A program made the position numbers and the translations under genes. Positions 54,546-63,852 of a DNA stretch of 64,000 nucleotides are shown here, piece after piece (the first letter of the stretch is position 1; every line of letters begins with the position of its first letter). This stretch comes from Ignavibacteriota bacterium (GTDB lineage Bacteria; Bacteroidota; Ignavibacteria; Ignavibacteriales; Melioribacteraceae): assembly GCA_016708125.1 (NCBI GenBank), contig JADJGF010000001.1:3804001-3868000 (forward strand), in the 5' to 3' direction. The notes under the pieces are model-generated. The model was not told the DNA's origin. It searched no databases and saw only the letters and a list, made by a program, of their open reading frames with translations.

Positions 54546-57110
54546 TTATTTTGCATTTATAATTTGTTTATGGAAAGCTTCTAAATGGGGCTTGCCGTCT
54601 TCTGCAAAATGTGTTATTCCCTCTCTATCAACAATTTCTTTAAATCTTTCATAAGTTCCATCATATTTTGAGTTTAGTGGATCTCTCGAACATTTTAAAT
54701 ACATAAGTGGTAATCGTGCCAATTCAACTCTTTCTTTTATTTCTTTATTCTCTGCGACAATTTCCGCATTGTTAAAAATTTCATCCGATTTTTCTATAAA
54801 TTCATTTGAAAATATCACATCATCAGTTTTTAATCCTAAGTGAATATGAGTATCCGACGTTATTTGCGAATGAAGCAAATCAAAATATTCTCTAATATAT
54901 TGACCGCTTCTTCCGTAATAACCAAACATAAAATCATCAATTATTTTTTCAACATTTGCATCGGAATTCCATAACAATTTTGAAATTAAATAAGCACGCA
55001 ACTCAGCGAATTCACCGCCACGGCTTTGATATGCGGCTTGCTCCATAATTCCAATTGAATTATTTTCATGAAAAGTTTTAATGTTCGGCTGCAATACATA
55101 AAAATTAGGATACGGCAAAATGTAATGACTAAAATTTACGATATAATCCCAAATATAAAGATGTGGTGATATTTTTGCCCAATCATTTAAATCAGTTAGA
55201 AATTCTTGATTTTCCGGACAACTCGTGAAATCATGTGAAAAACAGCATTCAATACTGCACAATCTTATTACAACATTTTCATTTGGCTTAATATTTTTTG
55301 GAGCATTTCTTGTATATTGATAAGCAAGAGTTCCAACATATTTATCTGGAAATTCTTTTTTAATTTTCTCCGCAACTTGATTTACAAACCAAACCACAAC
55401 TCCGGATTCAGATTCTTCCCTTTTAACAATTGCTTGACAATTCTCACACTGACATGGATTTCTCCAATCATTTTGTGAAACTGAGTAAATTAAATTCGAT
55501 GGCTCCTCAATCATAACTTTTTTTAATCTTTCAGTTACGATTTCTAAAACTTCCGGATTTGTTAAACAGAGTTGTGCGTTTTCATGAATTCTTTCTCCAT
55601 CAATTAAGCTATAATATTCCGGATGTTTATCGTAAAATTCTGAGGGCGGCATAAATCTATAAAAAGTATGCACCGACCAATAGCCTTCAATTCTGCCATG
55701 CTGTTCGCGGAAGCCCATTGCACCGTTGATTTTATTATGTGCCGCCCATATTGGATTGAAAGCTTCATAATAAAAATCATTTCTAACTTGAACAAAAGGC
55801 TTTTCTTGATGATTGAAATATTCAAAAGTATATTTATTTTTTTTAGGAATAACAGAAACTTTTGGAGTGTACCATCGAACGCCAAATTCATTTTCTAGAA
55901 ATGAAAATACTGAGTACATTGTTCCGCGCTGGGCTCCGCCAAACAAAATTAAACTCGAGCTTACATTTACATAATTAATAATTTCATTATTAAATTCCAG
56001 CTTAGGATAATTATTTCCTAATAGTTTTTCCGAGTGTTTATTGATGCCCACAACAATTTCATTTTTAGATATTTCAGAATCATCATATTCTAAGGGAAAA
56101 TTAGCTCCACTTATTTCATGTAAAATATTTTGTAATTCACTCGCTGCCCATATCTCGGATTCAAATGCATCTTTGCCAACAACTATTTTATATGCAGTTT
56201 TTTTGTTTTCGAAAAGCACGTATTTTGATCTTACGCCTGAATTAAATTGAATAGTTTTATTCCAAAATTTATTATCATTTCTTTCAGCCGATATTTTTAG
56301 TAAATATTTTTTGAAAACATTTTCATTTATACTTAATTCCATTATATTTTTTTGATTCCAAATACCCGACCAAATTAATTTATTATTAAATTCATCAGAA
56401 AATATTTCGAGTTTTACTTCCTTAAATAAATTTTTAACAATTTCTTTATTTAATGAAAATCTTAACTCTGCTTTTCCATTTGGGAACGAGACAACATTAA
56501 AAATATTATTTTGTTCTAAATATTTATCAATTTTAAAATTTATAAATCTTGCACAAAAACCCCAATAATTTCCACGTTCTTCAATTTTAAGTAAAATTTT
56601 ATTTTTACCTTTTTTCATTAATACCGGAATTAAATTCTCATCCGGTTTTAGTCCGCGCCCGCTTGAGTAATCCCATACTTCAATATCATTAATCCACAAT
56701 TTCCCGCCGTCATTTGTCCCGAGCGAAAAAATATACGTGCCGTCATTTTCAAAATTAATTTCCTTATATGCATAAGCTGTTATATAAGATTTCTTTGATA
56801 TTGCTTCATCAAGATTAATAATTGAGTCTTTACTATAAATTTTTGTCCATTTTAATTTTTCTTCATTTACTTGTATAATTTTTTCATAATTAAATGTGAA
56901 ATTATTTTCACCTCCAAATTCTATTAAATAATCTTTCTCAAACTTTTGCAAGTGATTTATATTATCAATACTTTCCTCAAGTTGAAAAGGTCCGATTAAA
57001 TTCCATTCTGTAATCCATTCATTAATTCTTACATAATTATTTTGTGAAAAGACAATATTTATTTTTAGAAAAAGTAAAAAAATAAATTTAATTAAGATTT
57101 TTGCTTTCAT
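54546..57110 (-). CDS. DUF4838-containing putative glycoside hydrolase, secreted
   Basis: An 854-residue protein with signal peptide (about 1-22). A jelly-roll, PA14-like module (YIFSLGTNDGGKLWINDIEVW) is near 150-210. A GH67-N-like alpha/beta domain, near 305-365, has KIVVGKDAFESEIWAASEL. The DUF4838 domain then follows with LTNPEVLEIV, VSQNDWRNPCQCENCQ near 545-560 and a run of acidic and aromatic residues (YIWDYIVNFSH). DUF4838 proteins are frequent in glycan loci and related to GH20/GH67-type folds, but no proven substrate is known to me. It is third in the GH16 unit. Confidence 0.82.
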   Translation of the reverse strand: MKAKILIKFIFLLFLKINIVFSQNNYVRINEWITEWNLIGPFQLEESIDNINHLQKFEKDYLIEFGGENNFTFNYEKIIQVNEEKLKWTKIYSKDSIINLDEAISKKSYITAYAYKEINFENDGTYIFSLGTNDGGKLWINDIEVWDYSSGRGLKPDENLIPVLMKKGKNKILLKIEERGNYWGFCARFINFKIDKYLEQNNIFNVVSFPNGKAELRFSLNKEIVKNLFKEVKLEIFSDEFNNKLIWSGIWNQKNIMELSINENVFKKYLLKISAERNDNKFWNKTIQFNSGVRSKYVLFENKKTAYKIVVGKDAFESEIWAASELQNILHEISGANFPLEYDDSEISKNEIVVGINKHSEKLLGNNYPKLEFNNEIINYVNVSSSLILFGGAQRGTMYSVFSFLENEFGVRWYTPKVSVIPKKNKYTFEYFNHQEKPFVQVRNDFYYEAFNPIWAAHNKINGAMGFREQHGRIEGYWSVHTFYRFMPPSEFYDKHPEYYSLIDGERIHENAQLCLTNPEVLEIVTERLKKVMIEEPSNLIYSVSQNDWRNPCQCENCQAIVKREESESGVVVWFVNQVAEKIKKEFPDKYVGTLAYQYTRNAPKNIKPNENVVIRLCSIECCFSHDFTSCPENQEFLTDLNDWAKISPHLYIWDYIVNFSHYILPYPNFYVLQPNIKTFHENNSIGIMEQAAYQSRGGEFAELRAYLISKLLWNSDANVEKIIDDFMFGYYGRSGQYIREYFDLLHSQITSDTHIHLGLKTDDVIFSNEFIEKSDEIFNNAEIVAENKEIKERVELARLPLMYLKCSRDPLNSKYDGTYERFKEIVDREGITHFAEDGKPHLEAFHKQIINAK

Positions 57111-57142
57111 AAAACTCTCACAAGTTATGATTTTATTAAAGT

Positions 57143-59515
57143 TTACTTTTTAGTTTGACTCAATTCATTTAATATAAAATTTGGATAAAGAACGTCATGA
57201 ACTTCTTCAACAATAATATCGTTTTGTAAATTAAAAGATGATTTAAGTCTAATATCTTTTGATGAGGCACCAATACAAACTTCATAATCGCCTTTATCAG
57301 CAACCCAAGAACTAATTCCACTCCAGAAAGAAGCTAATGAACGTTGATCTAATTCAAAAGTAATTTGTTGACTTTCACCAGGTTTCAATAATTTTGTCTT
57401 GGCGAAATTTTTTAATTCATATTTTGGTTTTTCAATTTTTGTTTGAGGACTTTTTAAGTAAAGCTGTACTACTTCCTTTCCCGCAACTTTACCAATATTT
57501 TTTATTTTAACTTTAACTATTATTTTGGATTCAAAATTTGTATCACTCAAATGTAATTCAGAATAATTAAAAGTTGTATAAGACATTCCGAAACCAAATT
57601 CATATGCAGTTGGAACATTAAAAGTTTCATAGTAACGATAGCCAACGTAAATTCCTTCATTATAGAAAGAATTTATTGGTTCATCTTCAGGCAAACCAGG
57701 GAAGTAATTTGCAGAAGGTACATCTTCATATTTTAACGGAAAAGAATCTGGTAATTTCCCGGAAGGATTAACAGCACCTTTTATAATATCTGCTACGGCA
57801 TGCCCGCCTTCTTGACCGGGCTGCCAGATTAAAAGAATAGCATCGGCATATTCTCTCCAGCTTTCTGTTTCCCATACTCCACCCACATTTAAAACAACTA
57901 TTACTTTTTTCCCGGCTGCATGATAAACTTCATAAATATTTCTTAACAGACCTAATTCAGTTTCAGTAATTGGAAGATAACCATTTTCATAATTTTCACC
58001 GGCACTTCTGCCAAGTGTTATAATAGCAATTTGAGATTTTGGTTCATACTTTTTTATTTCATCAATTGACATATTTTTTTCATTGCTAAATGCTACGAGT
58101 CTTTTTTTGAAATGAACCGGAGCCTTATTGTCTTTTATTCCGTTATCAGCACGCATTTTAGGATTATTAAAATAATCCGGCACTAGATTTTCTTTCCTAA
58201 TTTTTTCAATATAGTCGATATAAGTTTTTTCAAGGTTATCTAAAATTTTAAATCCGGCTGCTTTCAAACCATCATTAACCGTAATTGCATATTTATTACT
58301 TCTAATTCCTCCGCTGCCGGTTCCAGCTTCAATTAAGTGATAAGATATTTTACCAAATACGGCTACAGTTATTTTGTTATTAATAGGAAGTGTATTGTTA
58401 TTATTCTTTAGCATAACAATTCCTTCGCTTGCAGCATCTCTTGCTAATTTTGCATGAGCTTTCAAATCAGGTTTGTAAGATGGTTTATAATTATTCATAC
58501 TTGGTGAACTCAATTTTAGCTTCATATTGTAAATTAAATTTTCATCCAATTTGCTTTCAGAAAGAGTCTTATTCTTCACAGCATTTTTTAATTCATTGAG
58601 TTCATCCATACTTCCACTCATCAGCATATTATTTCCTGCGCGAACTTTTGCAACCGCATCACCATAATAGCCGTCAAAATCTGTCATGAATAATCCTGTA
58701 AATCCCCATTCTTTTCTAACAATATCTTGAAGCAGTTCCGGAATTTCAGCGGTATAAAAACCATTTAATTTATTATACGAAGTCATTATTGCTTTTGGCT
58801 GGCTTTCTTTTACTGCAATTTCAAAACCTCGCAAATAAATTTCACGTAGAGCTCTTTGACTAATGACAGCATTATATTTTCTTCGATTTGTTTCCTGGTT
58901 ATTTGCTAAAAAATGTTTTAATGTTGCTCCAACTCCATTTGATTGAATGCCTTTAACAATTGAAGCTGCCATCTTACCCGAAAGTAACGGATCTTCCGAA
59001 TAGTACTCAAAATTGCGACCGCATTTTGGATTTCGATGCAGATTTAATGCAGGCATAAGCACCACATCGTAATCGTATTCTAATAATTCATTTCCAAATG
59101 CTTCACCAATTTGTTCAGCAATTTCGGTATTCCAAGTTGCAGCTAAACTTGTTGAAGTTGGAAAAGCAGTTGTATATGTGTATTCTTTCGCTCCTTGCGG
59201 AGCTTCGTCTTTATTAATTCCGGATGGTCCGTCAGTAAGTGCAGTTGATTTAAGAGAAAGACGCGGAATAACAATTTTTGAATTTCGGTTTGCGATATAA
59301 ACATCATTTATATTTTCCATTTTAGAATCAGCCGAAGGCAGAAATCTTCCATCCCCAACTATCATTCCTATTTTTTCTTCAACAGTCATTTGTGAAATTA
59401 ATTCTTTCGCTTTTTCTTCAATTGAAGTGTTATTTTGAGCTGATAATTCTATGCTAAAAATGGATAAAATTATTATCACAATATAAATTTTGATAAAAGT
59501 TATTAATAAATTCAT
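57143..59515 (-). CDS. Secreted glycoside hydrolase family 3 (beta-glucosidase-like)
   Basis: A 790-residue GH3 enzyme with signal peptide (about 1-26). The N-terminal TIM barrel has SAQNNT, VEEKIGMIVGDGRFLP, GRNFEYYSEDPLLSGKM near 160, and KHFLANNQETNRR near 195. The nucleophile Asp is in FMTDFDGYYG near 280, an unusual variant of the common SDW motif. The (alpha/beta)6 sandwich and an FnIII-like C-domain (GKEVVQLYLKSPQ) follow. It probably releases terminal beta-linked glucose or a similar sugar in the periplasm or at the surface. It lies 29 bp from GH16. Confidence 0.93.
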   Translation of the reverse strand: MNLLITFIKIYIVIIILSIFSIELSAQNNTSIEEKAKELISQMTVEEKIGMIVGDGRFLPSADSKMENINDVYIANRNSKIVIPRLSLKSTALTDGPSGINKDEAPQGAKEYTYTTAFPTSTSLAATWNTEIAEQIGEAFGNELLEYDYDVVLMPALNLHRNPKCGRNFEYYSEDPLLSGKMAASIVKGIQSNGVGATLKHFLANNQETNRRKYNAVISQRALREIYLRGFEIAVKESQPKAIMTSYNKLNGFYTAEIPELLQDIVRKEWGFTGLFMTDFDGYYGDAVAKVRAGNNMLMSGSMDELNELKNAVKNKTLSESKLDENLIYNMKLKLSSPSMNNYKPSYKPDLKAHAKLARDAASEGIVMLKNNNNTLPINNKITVAVFGKISYHLIEAGTGSGGIRSNKYAITVNDGLKAAGFKILDNLEKTYIDYIEKIRKENLVPDYFNNPKMRADNGIKDNKAPVHFKKRLVAFSNEKNMSIDEIKKYEPKSQIAIITLGRSAGENYENGYLPITETELGLLRNIYEVYHAAGKKVIVVLNVGGVWETESWREYADAILLIWQPGQEGGHAVADIIKGAVNPSGKLPDSFPLKYEDVPSANYFPGLPEDEPINSFYNEGIYVGYRYYETFNVPTAYEFGFGMSYTTFNYSELHLSDTNFESKIIVKVKIKNIGKVAGKEVVQLYLKSPQTKIEKPKYELKNFAKTKLLKPGESQQITFELDQRSLASFWSGISSWVADKGDYEVCIGASSKDIRLKSSFNLQNDIIVEEVHDVLYPNFILNELSQTKK

Positions 59516-59544
59516 TTATTCTTCCTTTTAAAATTTTAATTATT

Positions 59545-60987
59545 TTATTCTTTTTTATACACTTTCATATAATCAATTATAAAGACATCCGGAAATTTTG
59601 AATTAACCAATTCTTCCAATTTATTTGGGAGTTCCATACTTAAAACAATATATTCATCAATGTGCGATATGGCTTTATTCACTTCGTAATATTTCAATCC
59701 ATCGACAAAAAAAACATATTTCTCAGGAGTCCATTCAAGGGAAAATGTATGAAAGCCTTCATTTACGCCTTCGACAAAACTTTGCAATCCGCCAATAGTT
59801 TGTTGATTTGGTCCGTAAGCCCAATGCAGATTATGTGAAACAAAATTATCACCGTTCTTTTTGAAGTATTCCATAATATCTATTTCGGTACCAAATTTTG
59901 CAGGATCTTCACCTTTGGAAATTCCTGGTGACTGTATCCAAAATGCTGCCCAATTTCCTTCTGATTTTTGTAACTGCGCATGGCACTCAAAATAACCGTA
60001 TTTCGTCATGAAAAGATTTTGTGTTCCTACTGCACAGACTAAAATTGAATCACCTTTTTTTAATGCGGATAATTCCAAAAATCCATTATTCACTTTTACA
60101 GCTTCAGATGAAACAAATCCGGCTGCTCTTGGTCCAACGCCACGTACTTGCCATTTATTTTTATCCAAAATAATTCCATTAAATTCATCTTCCCAAAAAA
60201 GTTTATAACCCATTTCTTCCGGAATAAAAGGTTTTGATGAAATAGGTTTAAATAAATTCTTTGTTTCATTTTCGTCAGTTGTAATAAAAATTGGAAGCTG
60301 CCAAAGTCCGCCGCTGTTTCCAAAATCATTTACTTGAACTGAAATAAGATTTTCTTTACCGCAAAATATATTTTTGGTAATATTTGTGAATGATGCCTTA
60401 CCAGCAAAACTAATATTTGCTTCTCCAACAGAGCTAACATATTCACCATTAACAAATAACTTATACGCATCATTAACACCACTAAACTTTATCCATATCT
60501 CTTTTTCATTCCAATAATTTGGAATATAAACTTTTTTGCGATACCAACCAATTCCATCTAAATTAGGATAACCTTGATTTTCCCATCTTTCTCCGGCATC
60601 AATTGAAACCCATTTGGAATCATCAAAATCAATTGCATACCATTTCGCAGATATTCCAACATTATTTTCATCAGGTAAAAATCGCCAGTTTTTTTCTAAA
60701 TATATTTTTAATGTTTCATTAAAGTAAATACCGTTATAAGGTTTATCGTGACAATTATCCAAAAGATCATTATCGCCTTCATTGCCATAATCTGTTGGTA
60801 AAGACCAAGCCCATAAACCAACTCTTAAATCAACAATTAAGTTTTCATTGAGATATTTAATTCTTTCTAAATCACTTTTATTTTTCTGGGAATAAACTTC
60901 TTTTAAGAAAATAATATTTGCTAAAATAGAAATGAGTAATACTTGCTGGAAGAATGATAAATTTTTTATATTAAAAATTATTTTCAC
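59545..60987 (-). CDS. Secreted GH16 endo-glycanase with N-terminal beta-sandwich
   Basis: A 480-residue enzyme with signal peptide (about 1-33). Residues of about 95-235 form a galactose-binding-like sandwich (WYRKKVYIPNYWNEKEIWIK, DAYKLFVNGEYVSSVG), of the type in GH2-like or CBM modules. The GH16 domain runs from about 255 to 478. It has KLFWEDEFNGIILDKNKW, the catalytic EIDIMEYF (nucleophile and acid/base Glu) near 366-371, and HTFSLEWTPEKYVFFVDGLK. GH16 cleaves internal beta-1,3 or beta-1,4 links (laminarin, agar, xyloglucan, carrageenan). It heads the unit under the operator at 61045. Confidence 0.92.
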   Translation of the reverse strand: MKIIFNIKNLSFFQQVLLISILANIIFLKEVYSQKNKSDLERIKYLNENLIVDLRVGLWAWSLPTDYGNEGDNDLLDNCHDKPYNGIYFNETLKIYLEKNWRFLPDENNVGISAKWYAIDFDDSKWVSIDAGERWENQGYPNLDGIGWYRKKVYIPNYWNEKEIWIKFSGVNDAYKLFVNGEYVSSVGEANISFAGKASFTNITKNIFCGKENLISVQVNDFGNSGGLWQLPIFITTDENETKNLFKPISSKPFIPEEMGYKLFWEDEFNGIILDKNKWQVRGVGPRAAGFVSSEAVKVNNGFLELSALKKGDSILVCAVGTQNLFMTKYGYFECHAQLQKSEGNWAAFWIQSPGISKGEDPAKFGTEIDIMEYFKKNGDNFVSHNLHWAYGPNQQTIGGLQSFVEGVNEGFHTFSLEWTPEKYVFFVDGLKYYEVNKAISHIDEYIVLSMELPNKLEELVNSKFPDVFIIDYMKVYKKE

Positions 60988-61044
60988 AAAACTGCCCTTA
61001 AAATAAAAGTTGAAAATAAAAATATATATTATAGATTTTATTAG

Positions 61045-61056
61045 GCAATCGATTGT
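61045..61056. promoter_or_regulatory. LacI-type operator before the GH16 unit
   Basis: GCAATCGATTGT; its inner ten bases CAATCGATTG are a perfect palindrome, the most symmetric copy in the window. It lies 57 bp before the ATG at 60987 and 13 bp after the TATCTT -10 box at 61070-61075. Confidence 0.87.
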
Positions 61057-61069
61057 ATTGAGACATATA

Positions 61070-61097
61070 AAGATAATTAAAGTAAAATCATAAGCAA
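61070..61097 (-). promoter_or_regulatory. Candidate promoter of the GH16 unit
   Basis: -10 TATCTT at 61070-61075 and -35 TTGCTT at 61092-61097 with a 16-bp spacer. The -10 is identical to that at 51146 and the -35 resembles that at 46724. The spacing to the operator (13 bp) agrees with the other units. Confidence 0.5.
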
Positions 61098-61192
61098 AGA
61101 ATTTTATTGTTAATAGATTTCTTTACTCAAATTTTCAATTTATCAATTCTTTGTTATATCTTAAAAAATCATTTGTCATGAATAAGAAATTT

Positions 61193-61210
61193 AAACAAAA
61201 GCTTTTGTTT
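61193..61210. promoter_or_regulatory. 18-bp perfect palindrome upstream of the GH16 promoter
   Basis: AAACAAAAGCTTTTGTTT is an exact palindrome, 96 bp upstream of the -35 box at 61092-61097. It is not followed by a GC-rich stem or T-tract, so it is not a terminator. It could be an operator of a second regulator. Confidence 0.45.
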
Positions 61211-61322
61211 TATGTTTGGATTATATGAAATGGAAACGAAATAAAAAACATCATAAAATGTATTCTACAAAATCAGCAAAATACTATTTGTAAAACTAAC
61301 CATAAAACTTAGTTATACAGAT

Positions 61323-62300
61323 TTATTCCAAAGTAAATTCTAAATACCGTTCTGTGATTTCCGATTTTACAAATTTTCGTAAATGTTCGGGATAACCTAA
61401 TTCCCAAGGAGATGGACCCACATATTCAGATTTTTTTCCAACAATTTTAATAAATCCTTCGGAAGATATTTCAACAATCGTAAAAAGCGGATCTTTATAA
61501 GGCGCAGTATATTTTATCCATTTAAATTTTTTATCAATTTCTTCACTATATCTAATAAATTCATATTCTTCACCAAGCCATTTATACGCCATAGAATTTA
61601 TTGTAACGTACCAAATTCCATTTATTTCTTCTGCAAAATCGTGATGAGTATGCCCATTAAAACAGCAGATTATTTTACTTATTTTATTTGAAATATTATG
61701 ATGTTCAAACAAGGCTCTAATATCTTTGGAATTTTCAACAGAATATCTTTCATTTGGATTGTTCGGATCTGTTCCAATTCCCTGATGTGAAAAAATTATT
61801 ATTGGTTCATCTGCATTTATTAATTGTTCTTGCAGCCAAATAATTTGTTCTTTGCCGATAAAAGTGCTGTAACCTTTTTGATTTACATCTTTTTTATCAT
61901 TTCCATTAAGTATAATAAATTTAAATCCATTTTGCGAGAAGGAATAATATGAACTTTCCATTTTTCTATATGCCAATGCTTGTTCTAATGTTGTTCCTCC
62001 GTCCATTTCATGATTTCCAATTACATGATATTTTTTTCCTTTGAACGAATTCCAAATTGCATACATAGAATCAAATTGTAATTTGGGAATAACAAAATCT
62101 CCAAGCTCAATAATAAAATCCGGCTTCGCAGTATTCATACTATCAATAAACTTTGTAATTCTTTCTTTTGAATCATGCATTGTTGGAAGATGTACATCTG
62201 AACACATTCCAATTTTTATATTATTAATTTCTTTAAATGGAGAACAATTCGTAAATAAAAACAAAAGAAGATAAAAAAAATTATAAGTTATTGTTTTCAT
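61323..62300 (-). CDS. Metallophosphoesterase lipoprotein
   Basis: A 325-residue calcineurin-like phosphoesterase with lipobox FTNC (Cys19). All metal blocks are present: GMCSDVHLPTMHD near 31, ELGDFVIPK near 65, VIGNHEMDGG near 93, IIFSHQGIG near 166 and CCFNGHTHHDF near 211. Its substrate is unknown: phosphomonoesters, phosphodiesters or nucleotides are possible. It is upstream of the GH16 unit and separated from it by 335 bp with a new promoter, so it is probably transcribed apart. Confidence 0.9.
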   Translation of the reverse strand: MKTITYNFFYLLLFLFTNCSPFKEINNIKIGMCSDVHLPTMHDSKERITKFIDSMNTAKPDFIIELGDFVIPKLQFDSMYAIWNSFKGKKYHVIGNHEMDGGTTLEQALAYRKMESSYYSFSQNGFKFIILNGNDKKDVNQKGYSTFIGKEQIIWLQEQLINADEPIIIFSHQGIGTDPNNPNERYSVENSKDIRALFEHHNISNKISKIICCFNGHTHHDFAEEINGIWYVTINSMAYKWLGEEYEFIRYSEEIDKKFKWIKYTAPYKDPLFTIVEISSEGFIKIVGKKSEYVGPSPWELGYPEHLRKFVKSEITERYLEFTLE

Positions 62301-62462
62301 ATTATTTACAATTATATATTACTTAGCCAAACATCTATATATTTGAGAATATAATTTCATTCTGACATAACCTTCATTGCACCAGTCAAAATCTACTTCC
62401 GGGATTTTCTGATATTCTCATAATTTCTAATCTTTCTTCTTTTAAAATTTATCCAATTTCAC
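62301..62462. other. 162-bp intergenic region
   Basis: AT-rich gap between the DUF3748 lipoprotein and the metallophosphoesterase. No LacI-type site or clear terminator was seen. It may hold the promoter for the gene at 62300. Confidence 0.4.
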
Positions 62463-63845
62463 TTAAATTGATAACGAAGAATTTATTTTTTCCCAATTGA
62501 TATCCATAATAAAAATTTGCGTGAAATCATTTCCAACAGAGTCTTTAACTAATTTGGTTTCTTCATCGCGTGTCTGGATTGGAATTGTATAAGCCAATCT
62601 TTTTCCGTCTTGAGAAACTACCAATTGAGTTCTTTCCAATTTATCATTTGTAAATTTGAATAACTTATTTTCCATATCTGAAAAAATTGTAACAGAATAA
62701 ATATTTCCATCACTTATAAAAAATAAATATTTACTATTTGGATGCCAGCGGATAAAGCTGCAATCATAATTTAATTGCGTAATTTTTTTAGGATTTTTTT
62801 GTGAACCATCAGCTGCAATTATATAAATTTGTTTTAAATTGTTTCCATCCAAAGCTGTAAAAGCAATTATTTTTCCATCTAAAGAGCCGCGGACAATCCC
62901 GCTTGCTTTAAATCCATTTGTTAATCTTCTTATTTTTATTCCTTTTGGCGGCATAGGAAATTCCGTTTCATTTCCTGAGAAAGATGTTGTAATATCAACA
63001 TACAATGGAATATCTGCGACAAACAAATCTGTGTCATAATCAATGCCATTTTCATTTCTGACTTTTCCAATAAATGCCCGCATAGTTCCCATGGAATCAA
63101 TCCACGAATCATCATTTGCTTTTTCAATTTCTCCCAGTTTTGATTTATCTTTTTCTGCCGGTTTTAGAATTACCGAAAAATAATGTGTTGACTTTTCTGG
63201 TGAATTTGGATTTACTTCAATATAGCCGATCGTTCTATCAAAGTTCTGCAAAATATAATCATCATAAGTAAATCCTATGCGATTTCCACTTCTTGAATAT
63301 TCATGTCTATGCGTTCCGCCTCTATGTGCTCCGTTAATTGTTTGAGTATTTTTAACATCGCGAAAATCTACTTTTGTAATTTTACCATTTCCCTCAGCGT
63401 CAACTTCAACCCCATTTCTATTTCGTATTCCGTAATAACCGCGTTCTTTTACCTCTTCCAAAAATGGACCGTGAATAAAAATTACTTTATTTATTTTGGG
63501 ATGAAAAGACACTGCGGCAACTCCCGGAGCAGCATTTTCTCCGGTTATATTTTGCGGCTGCCACAAAATTGTTTCCTTACCGGTTTCAATTTCTACTTTT
63601 TCAATTGATTTGGAATTTGCCAAATTTTCATTATAAATAGTGGCTCTTGTATCATAGCATAAATATTTTCCATCCGGAGAAAAATTATCATTATTATCCA
63701 ATGCGTGATTTTTAGTACTAAATGTTAATTGCTTTTCTTCCATCGGAATAAAAATTATTTTATTTTTATTTTGCATTTCTTCGCAACCAAAAAATATTAT
63801 GTTAATACAAATTATTAAAACTATTTTATTAAATAAATATTTCAT
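62463..63845 (-). CDS. DUF3748 (YidR-like) beta-propeller lipoprotein
   Basis: A 460-residue lipoprotein (FFGC lipobox, Cys21) with a TolB-like propeller. KQLTFSTKNHALDNNDNFS, then LCYDTR near 61, VSFHPKINKVIFIHGP near 112 and GAHRGGTHRHEYSRSGNR near 172 match the DUF3748/YidR family, near oligogalacturonate-lyase-type propellers. E. coli YidR is itself uncharacterised, though it lies near sugar-acid genes (from memory). The DHEX-type lyase activity cannot be asserted. It is 7 bp downstream of the incomplete gene at the right edge, so the pair is co-transcribed. Confidence 0.82.
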   Translation of the reverse strand: MKYLFNKIVLIICINIIFFGCEEMQNKNKIIFIPMEEKQLTFSTKNHALDNNDNFSPDGKYLCYDTRATIYNENLANSKSIEKVEIETGKETILWQPQNITGENAAPGVAAVSFHPKINKVIFIHGPFLEEVKERGYYGIRNRNGVEVDAEGNGKITKVDFRDVKNTQTINGAHRGGTHRHEYSRSGNRIGFTYDDYILQNFDRTIGYIEVNPNSPEKSTHYFSVILKPAEKDKSKLGEIEKANDDSWIDSMGTMRAFIGKVRNENGIDYDTDLFVADIPLYVDITTSFSGNETEFPMPPKGIKIRRLTNGFKASGIVRGSLDGKIIAFTALDGNNLKQIYIIAADGSQKNPKKITQLNYDCSFIRWHPNSKYLFFISDGNIYSVTIFSDMENKLFKFTNDKLERTQLVVSQDGKRLAYTIPIQTRDEETKLVKDSVGNDFTQIFIMDINWEKINSSLSI

Positions 63846-63852
63846 TTGCCGA

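Larger units (their letters stand above)
60988..61322. other. 335-bp intergenic region before the GH16 unit
   Basis: Contains the LacI-type operator at 61045, a candidate promoter at 61070-61097 and an 18-bp palindrome at 61193-61210. A weak AACTAA...TTAGTT hairpin just after the metallophosphoesterase stop (61293-61313) is too short to be called a terminator. No gene seen. Confidence 0.6.
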
